Positions 8,305 through 16,177 of a stretch of 64,000 nt of DNA are shown here, one piece after another (position 1 is the stretch's first letter; each line of letters begins with the position of its first letter). The translations under genes were made by a program, and so were the position numbers. The notes below the pieces were generated by a model. The model did not search any database. It was not told the origin of the DNA and worked only from the letters and a program-made list of their open reading frames with translations. Source of the DNA: a virus; the IMG/VR virus record IMGVR_UViG_3300021425_000014, positions 31,013 to 95,012 of that record; one strand, written 5' to 3'.

Positions 8305-8351
8305 GTGTCATTCGTGCTAAACTTGATTGTCCCACTTTTTGGAGAACGACA

Positions 8352-8822
8352 TTGAATATCTTTGTTCTTGACCGCAACCCTGTTACCGCTGCTAAATATC
8401 ATTGCGACAAACATGCCGTCAAAATGGTTTGCGAGGCAACTCAGATGCTATCGGCAGCGATGCATTTAACTGGTGCTATCGGCCCATACAAGTTAGCATA
8501 TAAGAATCACCCCTGCACTATCTGGGTTCGCGAGACTCGCAGTAATTATCTCTGGATGTGTGAACACTTCGAGGCGTTGTTACAGGAATATACAGAGCGC
8601 TATGGTAAGATCCATTCTTGCGCTAGGCTTTTAGATCTATTCTTAGAGCATGCAGATAATATCCCAGAAGGCCCATTAACTGAGCATCCACAGTGCATGC
8701 CAGATTACTGCAAGTCCGAAGACACTGTCGCGGCTTATCGCAACTACTACATTAACGAGAAGTCATACTTCGCAAAATGGAAGAATGGCAATGTGCCCGA
8801 ATGGTGGACAGCCAATGTGTAA
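8352..8822 (+). CDS. Conserved phage protein of unknown function (MNIFVLD.. / HCDKHAVKM family)
   Basis: 156 aa from a TTG start with GGAGAA just upstream. The N-terminal pattern NIFVLDRNPVTAAKYHCDKH, then VKMVCEATQMLS, is a recurring phage protein family that I recognise by pattern but whose role is not established to my knowledge. It has many conserved His, Cys and Trp residues (HCDKH, HPCTIWVRET, CEHFEALL), suggesting a metal-binding or catalytic fold. Databases sometimes attach repair-enzyme names to such proteins; I see no sequence basis for that. The polymerase gene overlaps its 3' end. Confidence 0.7.
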   Translation: MNIFVLDRNPVTAAKYHCDKHAVKMVCEATQMLSAAMHLTGAIGPYKLAYKNHPCTIWVRETRSNYLWMCEHFEALLQEYTERYGKIHSCARLLDLFLEHADNIPEGPLTEHPQCMPDYCKSEDTVAAYRNYYINEKSYFAKWKNGNVPEWWTANV

Positions 8823-11800
8823 ACATTCAATGGTTAACTTTCATGGTCATACTAATCGTTCGTTTCAGGACGCGATTATTAGGCCAGAAGACTATGTAGA
8901 GCTTGCTGGTATGCTCAACTCCAAGAGCATCGCAATGTCCGATCACGGTAATATTTGTTCCTGGATTGAGTTCGAATCGGCAATGAAAAAAGCCGGTATC
9001 AAACCAATACTCGCTGTTGAATTTTATTTCTACTTTGCAGATGATGCAAAAGCTAAAAGTTCTCATCACTTGTTGGTGATCGCTAAGAACGATGTTGGTT
9101 ATAGAAATATATTGAAACTATTATATATGAGCAATATTCCACTTGAGCAGGGCGGTGGATTCTTTTATCGTCCGCGAATCTCAGATGAAATGTTGTTTGC
9201 AAATAAAGAAGGACTACTAGTTGGCTCAGCATGTCTTTCATCTCCAATCACTTCGAGACTCATCAATGGCGACGAAACCAATGCTCGTATTGTTGCCGAA
9301 AAGTTTAAACAGGAGTTTGGCGATAACTTCTTTATGGAAATATTCCCGCATAAACTAGCAATTCAAGCCGAAGCCAATCGCAAGATTGAGCAGATGGCTA
9401 AGGATATGGATATTCCAATTTGCGTGACGCTTGATTCGCATTTTAAGAATAATGAATACGAAGAAGCCTATTTGGTTAATGGCAGAAATCGGCGCAACAT
9501 CAAAGAAAAAGATGTTGATAGCAATCCAGATTGCCTAAAGGAAGCAGACTTCCATCTTAAGACCTCAGACGAAGTATATGAAACGCTTGTAAACAAACAC
9601 GGTCTTCAATCCTCTACCGTCTTAGCGGCGATGGATCACACTGTTCAGCTAGATAAACTAATTACTTTTGAATATAAGGACAAGTTCGAGCTTCCGAAGT
9701 TCTGCGAAGATTCTGATAAATACTTAGAAAAACTATTAAGCGAAAAGTTAATCAAGCATTTTGGCGGAAGGGAAAACATTCCACAAGAATATAAAGAAAG
9801 ACTTCGTTATGAGTTTACTGTAGTCAAAGAAAAGAAGTTTAGTGATTACTTTAATATTCTGTATGACACCGTAGAGTTCTGCCGAAACGACGGCATTAGG
9901 CTTGGTGGCCGTGGCTCTGTTGGTGGCTCGCTAATGGCCTTCCTGCTTGGCTTTAATCCTATGGATCCTATCAAGTACGCGCTGCCGTTTGAGCGCTTCC
10001 TGAACCCATTCCGCTCCAGCATGCCTGACGTTGATCTGGATTGCCCAGGCTCAAAGCGCGAATACATCATTGAATACCTGAAGTCAAAGTGGGGATCAAA
10101 ACGAGTAGTACAGGTAATCACATTCGGTGAAGTAAAAGCTAAAGTAGCAATTAAAGAAGTTGCCAAATATCTCGACATCCCGTTCCAAGAGGTAAACGCA
10201 CTAACATCGCACATCCCTTCCTTCGAGAAGGAAGATGGCGCTCTTCACGATCTTCCACTTAGCAGGGCTTTGGAGATCCCAGAGGTTGCTGTATATAATA
10301 AAAAGAATCCAAAACTATTTGACCTAGCGCTCAAGCTAGAAGGCACATATAAGAGTTATGGCGTACACGCTGGTGGCGTTGTAATCCTTCCAGATAATGC
10401 TGAGAACATCATTCCAGTTATGCATAAGAAGGGTGAGTCTGGCGCAGATGTCCAGATTTCAGCTTGGGAGAAAAAGGACATTGAAAAAATCGGGCTAGTT
10501 AAATACGACTTCCTTGGTCTAAACACTCTTGAGATACTTGGAGAATGCGAAAGATTAACAGGTATTAAGCTAGAAGATATTCCATTAGATGATCCTAAGA
10601 CTTGGCGCTTTATTCAAGAAGCTAAGTATATGAACTCTATCTTCCAGCTATCAGAGCCAAAGACGCGTAAATATCTAAGAGATGCAAAGCCAGAGAACCT
10701 ATTCGATCTGGCGGCTGTGAATACAGGCATTCGCCCCGGCGCTGACTGGGATACTTTCATCGAAGGCAAGAAAAAGCGGCAATACAATGGCAAGTTCAAT
10801 CTCCCAGAATTTAAAGAAACACTAAAGAATACATACGGTGCTATTCTATTCCAAGATGATATTCTATTCCTCTTTGCTAGACTATCAGAGCTAACCCTTG
10901 GGGAAAGTGATCTACTAAGGCGTGCTCTAGAGAAGGGCGACAGAAACGGCGCAAAACAATACGAAGATAAATTCATTTCCACTTGCAAATATCCAGAACT
11001 GGCATCAGAAATATTTGAGTATATATGCGGCTCCATGGGCTACGTCTTTAATTCCTCGCATTGTTTAGTTTATAGCCTAAATGGGTATTGGACAGCGTAT
11101 TTTAAATCTAATTATCCCAATGAGTTTCTTGTTGCAAATATTAAGTTTGCGCGATCTTCTGGCAAGATGACTGAAACTGAATCTATTGCTGAACTTATCA
11201 AAGAAGCGAGAGAGATGGGTATAAACGTAAAGATTCCCGCTTTCTCTAGGGCTAGAATTGAACCCTGGCACGATCGCTCAGAAGGTTGCGTTTACCTTGG
11301 TATAAGCAATCTAAAGGGCGTTGGCGAAGTTGCTGCTGGCGTTATCACTGAGGCAGCAAATAAAACAAATACTTTTAAAGAGTTTAGTGATTACTGCATT
11401 AATACAAAGGTTGAAACTGGCAGGATGCGTAAAGATGGGACTCCTATTATGCGTCCTCTGGTAAATAAATCACATATTCATACTTTAGTATGCATCGGAT
11501 TTTTCGGCGAAATAGAATCAGTAGCACAAGAATATGAGCAATTATTTAAAGAACAAGTTGAGATCAAGGCTGAGTCTGAGATGATAAACGAAGCTCTTGG
11601 TTTCGATTATTATTCACCGTTTGAAGGCTATAGGGCTAAGTTGCCAGATTATCTTCAAGACCAAGATAGGTATCTAATCATAAAAATTATTGAAACAAAA
11701 TCGGGGCAAAAGAACGGAAGAAAATGGCATATGTTAAAAGCTAACTCAGAGATCGGCCAGATCACAGCTTTCGCAGACTCCGTTGCTGGCATTGACAAGG

Positions 11801-11874
11801 GAGATACTCTTTTGGTAGAATACTCTAGAGGCAGAGGTGACGCACTAAGCATTAAGAGTCACAAGCTTCTTTAG
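8815..11874 (+). CDS. dnaE: DNA polymerase III alpha subunit (DnaE-type, C-family)
   Basis: 1019 aa. The replicative polymerase of the phage. An N-terminal PHP domain begins with NFHGHTNRS and has SDHGNI near residue 45. The palm domain has GRGSVGGS and the catalytic PDVDLD near residue 405, with a further conserved KYDFLGLNTL near residue 563; a helix-hairpin-helix-like segment ISNLKGVGE and a short OB-like C terminus follow. It is about 140 residues shorter than E. coli DnaE, mostly at the C terminus. The start at 8815 overlaps the previous stop by 8 bases; ATG 8830 is an alternative. A phage with its own bacterial-type C-family polymerase plus helicase, primase and SSB can run an almost autonomous fork. 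Confidence 0.95.
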   Translation: MCKHSMVNFHGHTNRSFQDAIIRPEDYVELAGMLNSKSIAMSDHGNICSWIEFESAMKKAGIKPILAVEFYFYFADDAKAKSSHHLLVIAKNDVGYRNILKLLYMSNIPLEQGGGFFYRPRISDEMLFANKEGLLVGSACLSSPITSRLINGDETNARIVAEKFKQEFGDNFFMEIFPHKLAIQAEANRKIEQMAKDMDIPICVTLDSHFKNNEYEEAYLVNGRNRRNIKEKDVDSNPDCLKEADFHLKTSDEVYETLVNKHGLQSSTVLAAMDHTVQLDKLITFEYKDKFELPKFCEDSDKYLEKLLSEKLIKHFGGRENIPQEYKERLRYEFTVVKEKKFSDYFNILYDTVEFCRNDGIRLGGRGSVGGSLMAFLLGFNPMDPIKYALPFERFLNPFRSSMPDVDLDCPGSKREYIIEYLKSKWGSKRVVQVITFGEVKAKVAIKEVAKYLDIPFQEVNALTSHIPSFEKEDGALHDLPLSRALEIPEVAVYNKKNPKLFDLALKLEGTYKSYGVHAGGVVILPDNAENIIPVMHKKGESGADVQISAWEKKDIEKIGLVKYDFLGLNTLEILGECERLTGIKLEDIPLDDPKTWRFIQEAKYMNSIFQLSEPKTRKYLRDAKPENLFDLAAVNTGIRPGADWDTFIEGKKKRQYNGKFNLPEFKETLKNTYGAILFQDDILFLFARLSELTLGESDLLRRALEKGDRNGAKQYEDKFISTCKYPELASEIFEYICGSMGYVFNSSHCLVYSLNGYWTAYFKSNYPNEFLVANIKFARSSGKMTETESIAELIKEAREMGINVKIPAFSRARIEPWHDRSEGCVYLGISNLKGVGEVAAGVITEAANKTNTFKEFSDYCINTKVETGRMRKDGTPIMRPLVNKSHIHTLVCIGFFGEIESVAQEYEQLFKEQVEIKAESEMINEALGFDYYSPFEGYRAKLPDYLQDQDRYLIIKIIETKSGQKNGRKWHMLKANSEIGQITAFADSVAGIDKGDTLLVEYSRGRGDALSIKSHKLL

Positions 11875-11883
11875 GAGAGAATA

Positions 11884-12159
11884 ATGCGTATAGATCTAGA
11901 GCCAATCAAGGCGCGGCTAAACATAGAAATAAGTCCTTCTTGGGACGTGCATTTATATGTCAATGGCTCGACTTACGTGAAAACCTGCAAGGGTGACTTA
12001 GTGTGCAATGTTTACGGCAATCGCGTGGACATTGCCAAGTTTATCGCCAATGCCCCGACAGATATCACCAACCTAATCGCGGAAGTAGAACGACTCCAAG
12101 AAGTTGTAGAACATCAAAAAGAAACCATTGACTTTATGCTTGAAAAGGTAAATAGCTAA
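11884..12159 (+). CDS. LEPIKARL-family small protein, paralog 1
   Basis: 91 aa, starting MRIDLEPIKARLNIEI and ending in IANAPTDITNLIAEVERLQ plus a coiled-coil tail. This N- and C-terminal signature occurs in a common but uncharacterised family of small phage proteins, and five more copies lie between here and 14.3 kb. RBS GGAGAG is nine bases after the polymerase stop, so it may be co-transcribed with the polymerase. The conserved ends flank a variable centre, as if a common scaffold carries different inserts. The function is unknown. Confidence 0.75.
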   Translation: MRIDLEPIKARLNIEISPSWDVHLYVNGSTYVKTCKGDLVCNVYGNRVDIAKFIANAPTDITNLIAEVERLQEVVEHQKETIDFMLEKVNS

Positions 12160-12234
12160 TTCGCTAGAAAAATAGTTATAAAAATATACAAACCATACTG
12201 AGGATTAGCTCGATATGGTATAAGGAGATATATA

Positions 12235-12486
12235 ATGTATCAATCAGAAAGAGCTATTGACCCACCTCCGCATTGGACTGACAACCTGCTTGGTCACTAT
12301 GTGTTTTTAAATGGCGAAGTAGTAGCATGTGAGTCTGAACGCGAGATTGACATTATCGCAAGATTTGTACACGATCTAGCCGACGATAACATTCCCAGCG
12401 TTGATGTGTTCGATAGGCGTGGTATTAAACGTGGCGAGATCGACCACAGTGGTTTCAGTGCGATGCCTTATGATGAGGACGCGTAA
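12235..12486 (+). CDS. Small acidic protein of unknown function
   Basis: 83 aa. It has a good RBS (AAGGAGATATATAATG). Mixed acidic sequence with a central region EREIDIIARFVHDLADDNIP and an ending SAMPYDEDA. Its stop overlaps the start of the next gene (TAATG). No family is recognised. It sits between two members of the LEPIKARL family but does not share their signature. Confidence 0.6.
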   Translation: MYQSERAIDPPPHWTDNLLGHYVFLNGEVVACESEREIDIIARFVHDLADDNIPSVDVFDRRGIKRGEIDHSGFSAMPYDEDA

Positions 12487-12815
12487 TGTTAAATCTTGAG
12501 CCAATAAAAGCCCGCTTGGCGGCGGCAACACCCGGCTTGAGCCATCCCTTTAGGGACTGGCCGCTGAAGCCAGATGATGCGGCCCTGATCGCCAATGCCG
12601 CCACTGACCTAACTGCCCTAGTAGAGGAGGTCGAGCGGCTGCGAGTAAGGTTAGAGCAGCTAGAAGCAACGGAAGCGCTAGAGAGAGCAATATGGAGAAA
12701 ATGTATTCTTGACGATGAAGATCGTGTTAATGGATTGCATAAAGAGGCAACAAAGAATCTGGATTTGATGCCCGGAAAGCCTATTGATTGGAGTAGATAT
12801 AATGCTGAATCTTGA
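12486..12815 (+). CDS. LEPIKARL-family small protein, paralog 2
   Basis: 109 aa. Starts MLNLEPIKARLAAATPG and contains ALIANAATDLTALVEEVERL near residue 40, followed by a predicted coiled coil. Its TAATG start overlaps the previous stop. The stop lies inside the first codons of the next paralog, with the 14-base overlap ATGCTGAATCTTGA. The family function is unknown; the heptad-like tail (VEEVERLRVRLEQLEA) suggests oligomerisation. Confidence 0.75.
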   Translation: MLNLEPIKARLAAATPGLSHPFRDWPLKPDDAALIANAATDLTALVEEVERLRVRLEQLEATEALERAIWRKCILDDEDRVNGLHKEATKNLDLMPGKPIDWSRYNAES

Positions 12816-13173
12816 GCCCATTAAAGCCCGGTTGGCAGAAGCCCCGCCAGGCCCTTGGACAGCCGAATATGATGATTTGGTCGAAGAAACCTATTTAGTA
12901 GACGCGAAAGGCGAGTTTGGCATCGCAACTATTCATAATCCAAACAAGACGCTAGATCCTTTAGTTAACTACCCCACTGATGTGTCGGCTCTTATTGAAG
13001 AGGTTGAACGACTTCGAGCGGAATGTAAACGATACAGAGATGTTTTTGTTGAGTTAGGTATAACCCTCGGAAGGCTTGAGAATACCGTAATGGATACTAT
13101 CGTCCATGATGGATATATCGGCTCAAAGGTGGACATAAACGAAATAATCACATCGGAAAAAGATGAGAATTAA
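12802..13173 (+). CDS. LEPIKARL-family small protein, paralog 3
   Basis: 123 aa from ATG 12802, chosen because GGAG precedes it and because MLNLEPIKARLAEAPPGPW matches the family N terminus; the open frame runs 18 bases further upstream. A variable acidic centre is followed by YPTDVSALIEEVERLRAE and a long helical tail. It overlaps paralog 2 by 14 bases. Function unknown. Confidence 0.75.
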   Translation: MLNLEPIKARLAEAPPGPWTAEYDDLVEETYLVDAKGEFGIATIHNPNKTLDPLVNYPTDVSALIEEVERLRAECKRYRDVFVELGITLGRLENTVMDTIVHDGYIGSKVDINEIITSEKDEN

Positions 13174-13205
13174 ATATTCTAACAGTAAGAAAAGAGCCTG
13201 TATAA

Positions 13206-13544
13206 ATGCTTGACTTAACTTACTTAAAAAGTCGCCTTGAGTGGCTAAAAAATAAACCAGTCGAGTACGAATACGAATACACCACAGACCCCGCCACTGG
13301 ATACCACATAGGCCCAGATTGCATACGTTGCGGCACTAAAGATTGTCATCCTTATTTCAAAGGATATTGCAGCGAGCAATGTGCAGATATTGCTTACGAC
13401 GAAGAAGATATGCTAGAGTTAGTTAACGAAGTGGAACGACTTCGAGCGGCTATCCAAAAACATAAGGATAGTACCTTAGCGAATTATAAGTTTCAAAAAC
13501 TAAGGGATCTAGAATTATGGAGTACAATAAATGCTGAATCTTGA
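13206..13544 (+). CDS. LEPIKARL-related protein with a cysteine-rich (zinc-binding-like) centre
   Basis: 112 aa. The N terminus MLDLTYLKSRLEWLKNK is a diverged form of the family start, and LVNEVERLRAAI is the common tail. The centre carries CIRCGTKDCH and CSEQCA, a spacing that could bind one zinc ion. It overlaps the next paralog through the same 14-base junction ATGCTGAATCTTGA as at 12802, showing that the gene-to-gene junction was duplicated together with the genes. Confidence 0.7.
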   Translation: MLDLTYLKSRLEWLKNKPVEYEYEYTTDPATGYHIGPDCIRCGTKDCHPYFKGYCSEQCADIAYDEEDMLELVNEVERLRAAIQKHKDSTLANYKFQKLRDLELWSTINAES

Positions 13545-13770
13545 GCCTATTAGAGATAGATTGGCAGCTACAACGCGCGGCGAATGGTGGGTTGATTCAG
13601 ATCTAATTAGAGCATCTGGATTAAACCAAATTTTATTTCGTAGCGAAGAAGCATCTGAGGCAGATAAAAAGTTTATTTCTTATGCGCATAGTGACATTTC
13701 CAAGCTATTGGCAGAAGTTGAGCGATTGCGTGATGAATTAGAAAAGAGAAAATATAAATGCCTAACTTAG
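13531..13770 (+). CDS. LEPIKARL-family small protein, paralog 5
   Basis: 79 aa. MLNLEPIRDRLAATTRGEWW at the start, YAHSDISKLLAEVERLRDEL near the end. It is one of the shortest members, with a centre of about 35 residues. It overlaps the previous gene by 14 and the next by 13 bases, so the group is one translationally coupled unit. Function unknown. Confidence 0.72.
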   Translation: MLNLEPIRDRLAATTRGEWWVDSDLIRASGLNQILFRSEEASEADKKFISYAHSDISKLLAEVERLRDELEKRKYKCLT

Positions 13771-14021
13771 ACTTAATTATCGAAGACCTGGACAACAGAT
13801 TCGCTCTAGAGATGGCTGGAGAGAAAGATCAAGATCTAGATGATAGAATCTTTACTCACGCTTTTGGTCTATTTTTAACAGTCAGTTGCCTTAGAAAAGC
13901 ATTGGAAGATTTGATTAAAGCCTGTCGCGATGGCGAGGATCAAGAGGGCATGGAGATTGTATTATCAGACGCTGAAGATACCTTAAAGGGGGCATTTAGT
14001 GCTAAATCTAAAGACGATTAA
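13758..14021 (+). CDS. Small helical protein, weakly related to the LEPIKARL group
   Basis: 87 aa. It begins MPNLDLIIEDLDNRF, a loose match to the family N terminus, but lacks the VEERL tail; instead it is acidic and helical throughout (LRKALEDLIKACRDG, LSDAEDTLKGAFSA). It overlaps both neighbours (13 bases upstream, 23 bases downstream). Function unknown. Confidence 0.6.
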   Translation: MPNLDLIIEDLDNRFALEMAGEKDQDLDDRIFTHAFGLFLTVSCLRKALEDLIKACRDGEDQEGMEIVLSDAEDTLKGAFSAKSKDD

Positions 14022-14295
14022 ACAAAGAATAAATAATGCTTATAAACAAGATTGGCACTATTGTGCATATGGAATAGAGTCAACCGGCAAGAGAGACGGA
14101 ATAATCTCAGACCTTGGCTATACATTTAGAGTTATAGAGAGTGAGGATACGGAAAACATTGATCCACACGAAAGGCTTATTGCTTGGTCTTTTTATGACT
14201 TAGTTAGACTTGTTCACGAACTTGAATCACAAAGAGAAGAATGCAGAAAGTTAACTTCTAAGTTAGAAGGTATTCTGGAGGCTAAAAATGAGTGA
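13999..14295 (+). CDS. LEPIKARL-related small protein, paralog 6
   Basis: 98 aa. MLNLKTIKQRINNAYKQDW matches the family start in degraded form and LVRLVHELESQREECRKL the tail. The overlap with the upstream gene is 23 bases and with the downstream gene 8 bases. Start codon ATG at 13999 would be read from inside the upstream gene. Function unknown. Confidence 0.62.
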   Translation: MLNLKTIKQRINNAYKQDWHYCAYGIESTGKRDGIISDLGYTFRVIESEDTENIDPHERLIAWSFYDLVRLVHELESQREECRKLTSKLEGILEAKNE

Positions 14296-14626
14296 AAATG
14301 AAATTGAAGCAAAAAGCTATGTTGTTCCAAAGAACAAAAAGCAACTAATCGAGTACATCAACGAGGTTGGTATTGAAGACATTTTCTGTACAACTATCCT
14401 TCAGGATGGGCCGCATTTTGGGGTAGAAATACTAACTAAAGATAAAAAGTGCTTCAGCATTACACAAGATGTTAATGTAACCTTTGGCGAGATGGTGGTT
14501 GAAGATTTCAGTACAGGAAATGGATACTCCGTTTTGAGTCTTGGTAAGCATTTTAATCCAAAAAAATATAGTTATAATCTAGATTCCCCTTGGGTTATTG
14601 AAAGCGAATTCACAGAAGAGGATTAG
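14288..14626 (+). CDS. Small protein of unknown function
   Basis: 112 aa, ATG at 14288 with GGAGG directly upstream, the best ribosome site in this cluster. It is predicted to be a mixed alpha/beta protein with a central FGVEILTKDKKCFSITQDV segment. No membrane or zinc motif is seen and no family is recognised. It closes the 11.9-14.6 kb small-gene run; an inverted repeat follows its stop. Confidence 0.6.
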   Translation: MSENEIEAKSYVVPKNKKQLIEYINEVGIEDIFCTTILQDGPHFGVEILTKDKKCFSITQDVNVTFGEMVVEDFSTGNGYSVLSLGKHFNPKKYSYNLDSPWVIESEFTEED

Positions 14627-14628
14627 TG

Positions 14629-14648
14629 TTCCGCGAATCGTGGAACAT
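14629..14648 (+). terminator. Hairpin after the small-gene cluster
   Basis: GTTCCGCG, AAT, CGTGGAAC: a nearly perfect inverted repeat with one wobble just after the TAG stop. It lacks a T tract, so termination is only possible, not clear. Confidence 0.35.
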
Positions 14649-14702
14649 CAATAAATATGAAATATAGCTGAAATAACATGTGTACTATATGGAGGTATTA
14701 TC

Positions 14703-15200
14703 ATGAAGAGAATTATTTCAGCTTTTTTATTAGCTACATTAAGCCTTCTTTTAATTGGCGCAGATGGTGATTATTGTCCGCGATTTCGCCCTGAGATCGT
14801 CTCAGTTCGTGGCGTATCGAAAGAACACAGGAGTGAAGTAATTGAAGCTGTAAAGGGTTGGAATAAAGCTCTTGGATATAACTACTTCCAACTAGGCGAT
14901 TATACCTTCACGCTATCTATCTTTACGCATAGAATACCAGAGGAGTTTGGCGCTGCTGGACTATACTATGATGATATAATTATGCTAGATGAGTCAGTGC
15001 CAGACTTCGCTGTTAGAATCGTGGCATATCACGAATTAGGCCACGCTATCGGCCTACCGCACCATACAGATGCATTTAGCATAATGTTTCCAAGTGTGCA
15101 AGGTTTGAGAGTTTTCTCGCCACAAAAGGTTGATGTACTATTGGCCCATCATTATATTGAACAAAGAATAAATGGAAAAGTTAGATCCCAGATCAATTAA
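14703..15200 (+). CDS. Secreted metzincin-type zinc metalloprotease
   Basis: 165 aa. The first 20 residues are a signal peptide (KR then a hydrophobic run ISAFLLATLSLLLIGA). The catalytic zinc site HELGHAIGLPHH matches HExxHxxGxxH near residue 110, and SIMFPSV after it supplies the Met-turn, both features of matrixin-like metzincins. The RBS GGAGG precedes ATG 14703. The region between signal and active site carries a region resembling the matrixin N-terminal sheet. It would act outside the cytoplasmic membrane, in periplasm or cell wall, which is unusual for a phage early-region gene; it could assist lysis, degrade a receptor or modify the envelope. The substrate is unknown. Confidence 0.8.
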   Translation: MKRIISAFLLATLSLLLIGADGDYCPRFRPEIVSVRGVSKEHRSEVIEAVKGWNKALGYNYFQLGDYTFTLSIFTHRIPEEFGAAGLYYDDIIMLDESVPDFAVRIVAYHELGHAIGLPHHTDAFSIMFPSVQGLRVFSPQKVDVLLAHHYIEQRINGKVRSQIN

Positions 15201-15210
15201 GGAGGTTAAA

Positions 15211-15441
15211 GTGTCTACTATTTACTCAGATAAAGATGACGAGCACACTAAAAAGTTAATTCAACTTTTTTTAGCTAAGCGTCTTGGAAAAAAAGTGGCA
15301 CTTTCACTCTTCGCAGATGTATACGGTAAAGAAGTAACAACAGAGCCAATTAATGTAGTTGTTGCTGGCGTAAACAATGGTAAAGCATGGTTCTGCGTTG
15401 ATACTGACGAGATCTCTTCCGTAGACGATACTGTATACTAA
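15211..15441 (+). CDS. Small protein of unknown function
   Basis: 76 aa from GTG 15211, preferred because AAGGAGG lies eight bases upstream; the open frame also extends upstream through the 3' end of the protease gene. It contains HTKKLIQLFLAKRLGKKV (helical, basic) and a C-terminal beta-like half ending ISSVDDTVY. No family is recognised. It is likely translated from the protease mRNA. Confidence 0.6.
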   Translation: MSTIYSDKDDEHTKKLIQLFLAKRLGKKVALSLFADVYGKEVTTEPINVVVAGVNNGKAWFCVDTDEISSVDDTVY

Positions 15442-15455
15442 TCCTGATCTAGCTC

Positions 15456-15484
15456 TTTACTTCATAGCCCCCCAGTGCTATACT
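15456..15484 (+). promoter_or_regulatory. Promoter-like sequence before the 15519 gene
   Basis: TTTACT at 15456-15461, 17 bases including a run of C, TATACT at 15479-15484. The next start is 35 bases downstream. Confidence 0.5.
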
Positions 15485-15518
15485 TAATTTGTAAGGCAAC
15501 GAGATTGAGGTTACTGAA

Positions 15519-15731
15519 GTGAACTGCAAGAAGTGCGACGACACGGGAAGTTGCTTCGAAACTCGCTGGTATGTTGATGAGTTTCGTGGCTATGGCCTTA
15601 TTGAAGATGTTTATGATTACTGGTGCAATTGCAGCATTGGTAGGCATCTTCGCGCCAAAGACGAAGAACGCTTAGCTAAAGAAGAAGAAGAGTTCAAGCA
15701 AAAGTGCGGACTTGACTACGTTGGATTTTAA
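15519..15731 (+). CDS. Small cysteine-rich protein
   Basis: 70 aa, GTG start with a GAGG site upstream. MNCKKCDDTGSCF supplies one C-x2-C and a third Cys, and YWCNCSIGRH supplies C-x-C, a spacing resembling DnaJ-type or rubredoxin-like zinc clusters. The C-terminal third is a charged helix (AKDEERLAKEEEEFKQK). It could be a small zinc-binding adaptor; the function is unknown. Confidence 0.6.
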   Translation: MNCKKCDDTGSCFETRWYVDEFRGYGLIEDVYDYWCNCSIGRHLRAKDEERLAKEEEEFKQKCGLDYVGF

Positions 15732-15745
15732 AGGAGTTTATTAAA

Positions 15746-16114
15746 GTGAAAGAAAATAAATTTGATCCAGAAGTGATCTCAACGGGATTCCAGAATAATT
15801 TCTTGTCAAAGTCTACGCCTAGAATTTCTTCAATGACAGAAGGCATACTAAGTATTCATAAGGTTAACAATCACTACTATTTTAACGTATCATTCTTCCC
15901 GCCATTTGAAACAAAAAGATTAGAATTGGAGTGGCAGGATCGCGAAACCGGAAACCTTATCGGTGGAACATTTTTTGCGGCAAAAAATGATAGTTATGAG
16001 TGGACTATCATGGCACACATCTATGACTACGAAAAACAGAAACTAACTAAATATGAAAAGATTGACAATAAATTCGTAGAAGTAGAACCAACTTACCAGA
16101 AGATTCTTTATTAA
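15746..16114 (+). CDS. Protein of unknown function
   Basis: 122 aa, GTG start with AAAGGAG upstream. It is beta-rich, with alternating hydrophobic residues (YYFNVSFFPPFETKRLELEW, FFAAKNDSYEWTIMAHI). No motif is recognised. The stop overlaps an ATG (TAATG) that opens a 12-codon frame ending at 16152, ahead of ClpP. Confidence 0.6.
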   Translation: MKENKFDPEVISTGFQNNFLSKSTPRISSMTEGILSIHKVNNHYYFNVSFFPPFETKRLELEWQDRETGNLIGGTFFAAKNDSYEWTIMAHIYDYEKQKLTKYEKIDNKFVEVEPTYQKILY

Positions 16115-16177
16115 TGAGTAAGTTTGGCGATTATAAATTTCTTCTACCGTAGTCCTGAAATAGAAAGAGTATTAATT

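Noticed and set aside
8352-8822. Naming this protein a pyrimidine-dimer glycosylase.
   Set aside because: The N terminus does not match T4 DenV, and no catalytic residues of that enzyme are visible.
16114-16152. 12-codon frame MSKFGDYKFLLP between the 15746 gene and ClpP.
   Set aside because: It overlaps the previous stop (TAATG) but is very short and unsupported; a role as leader cannot be excluded but not shown.
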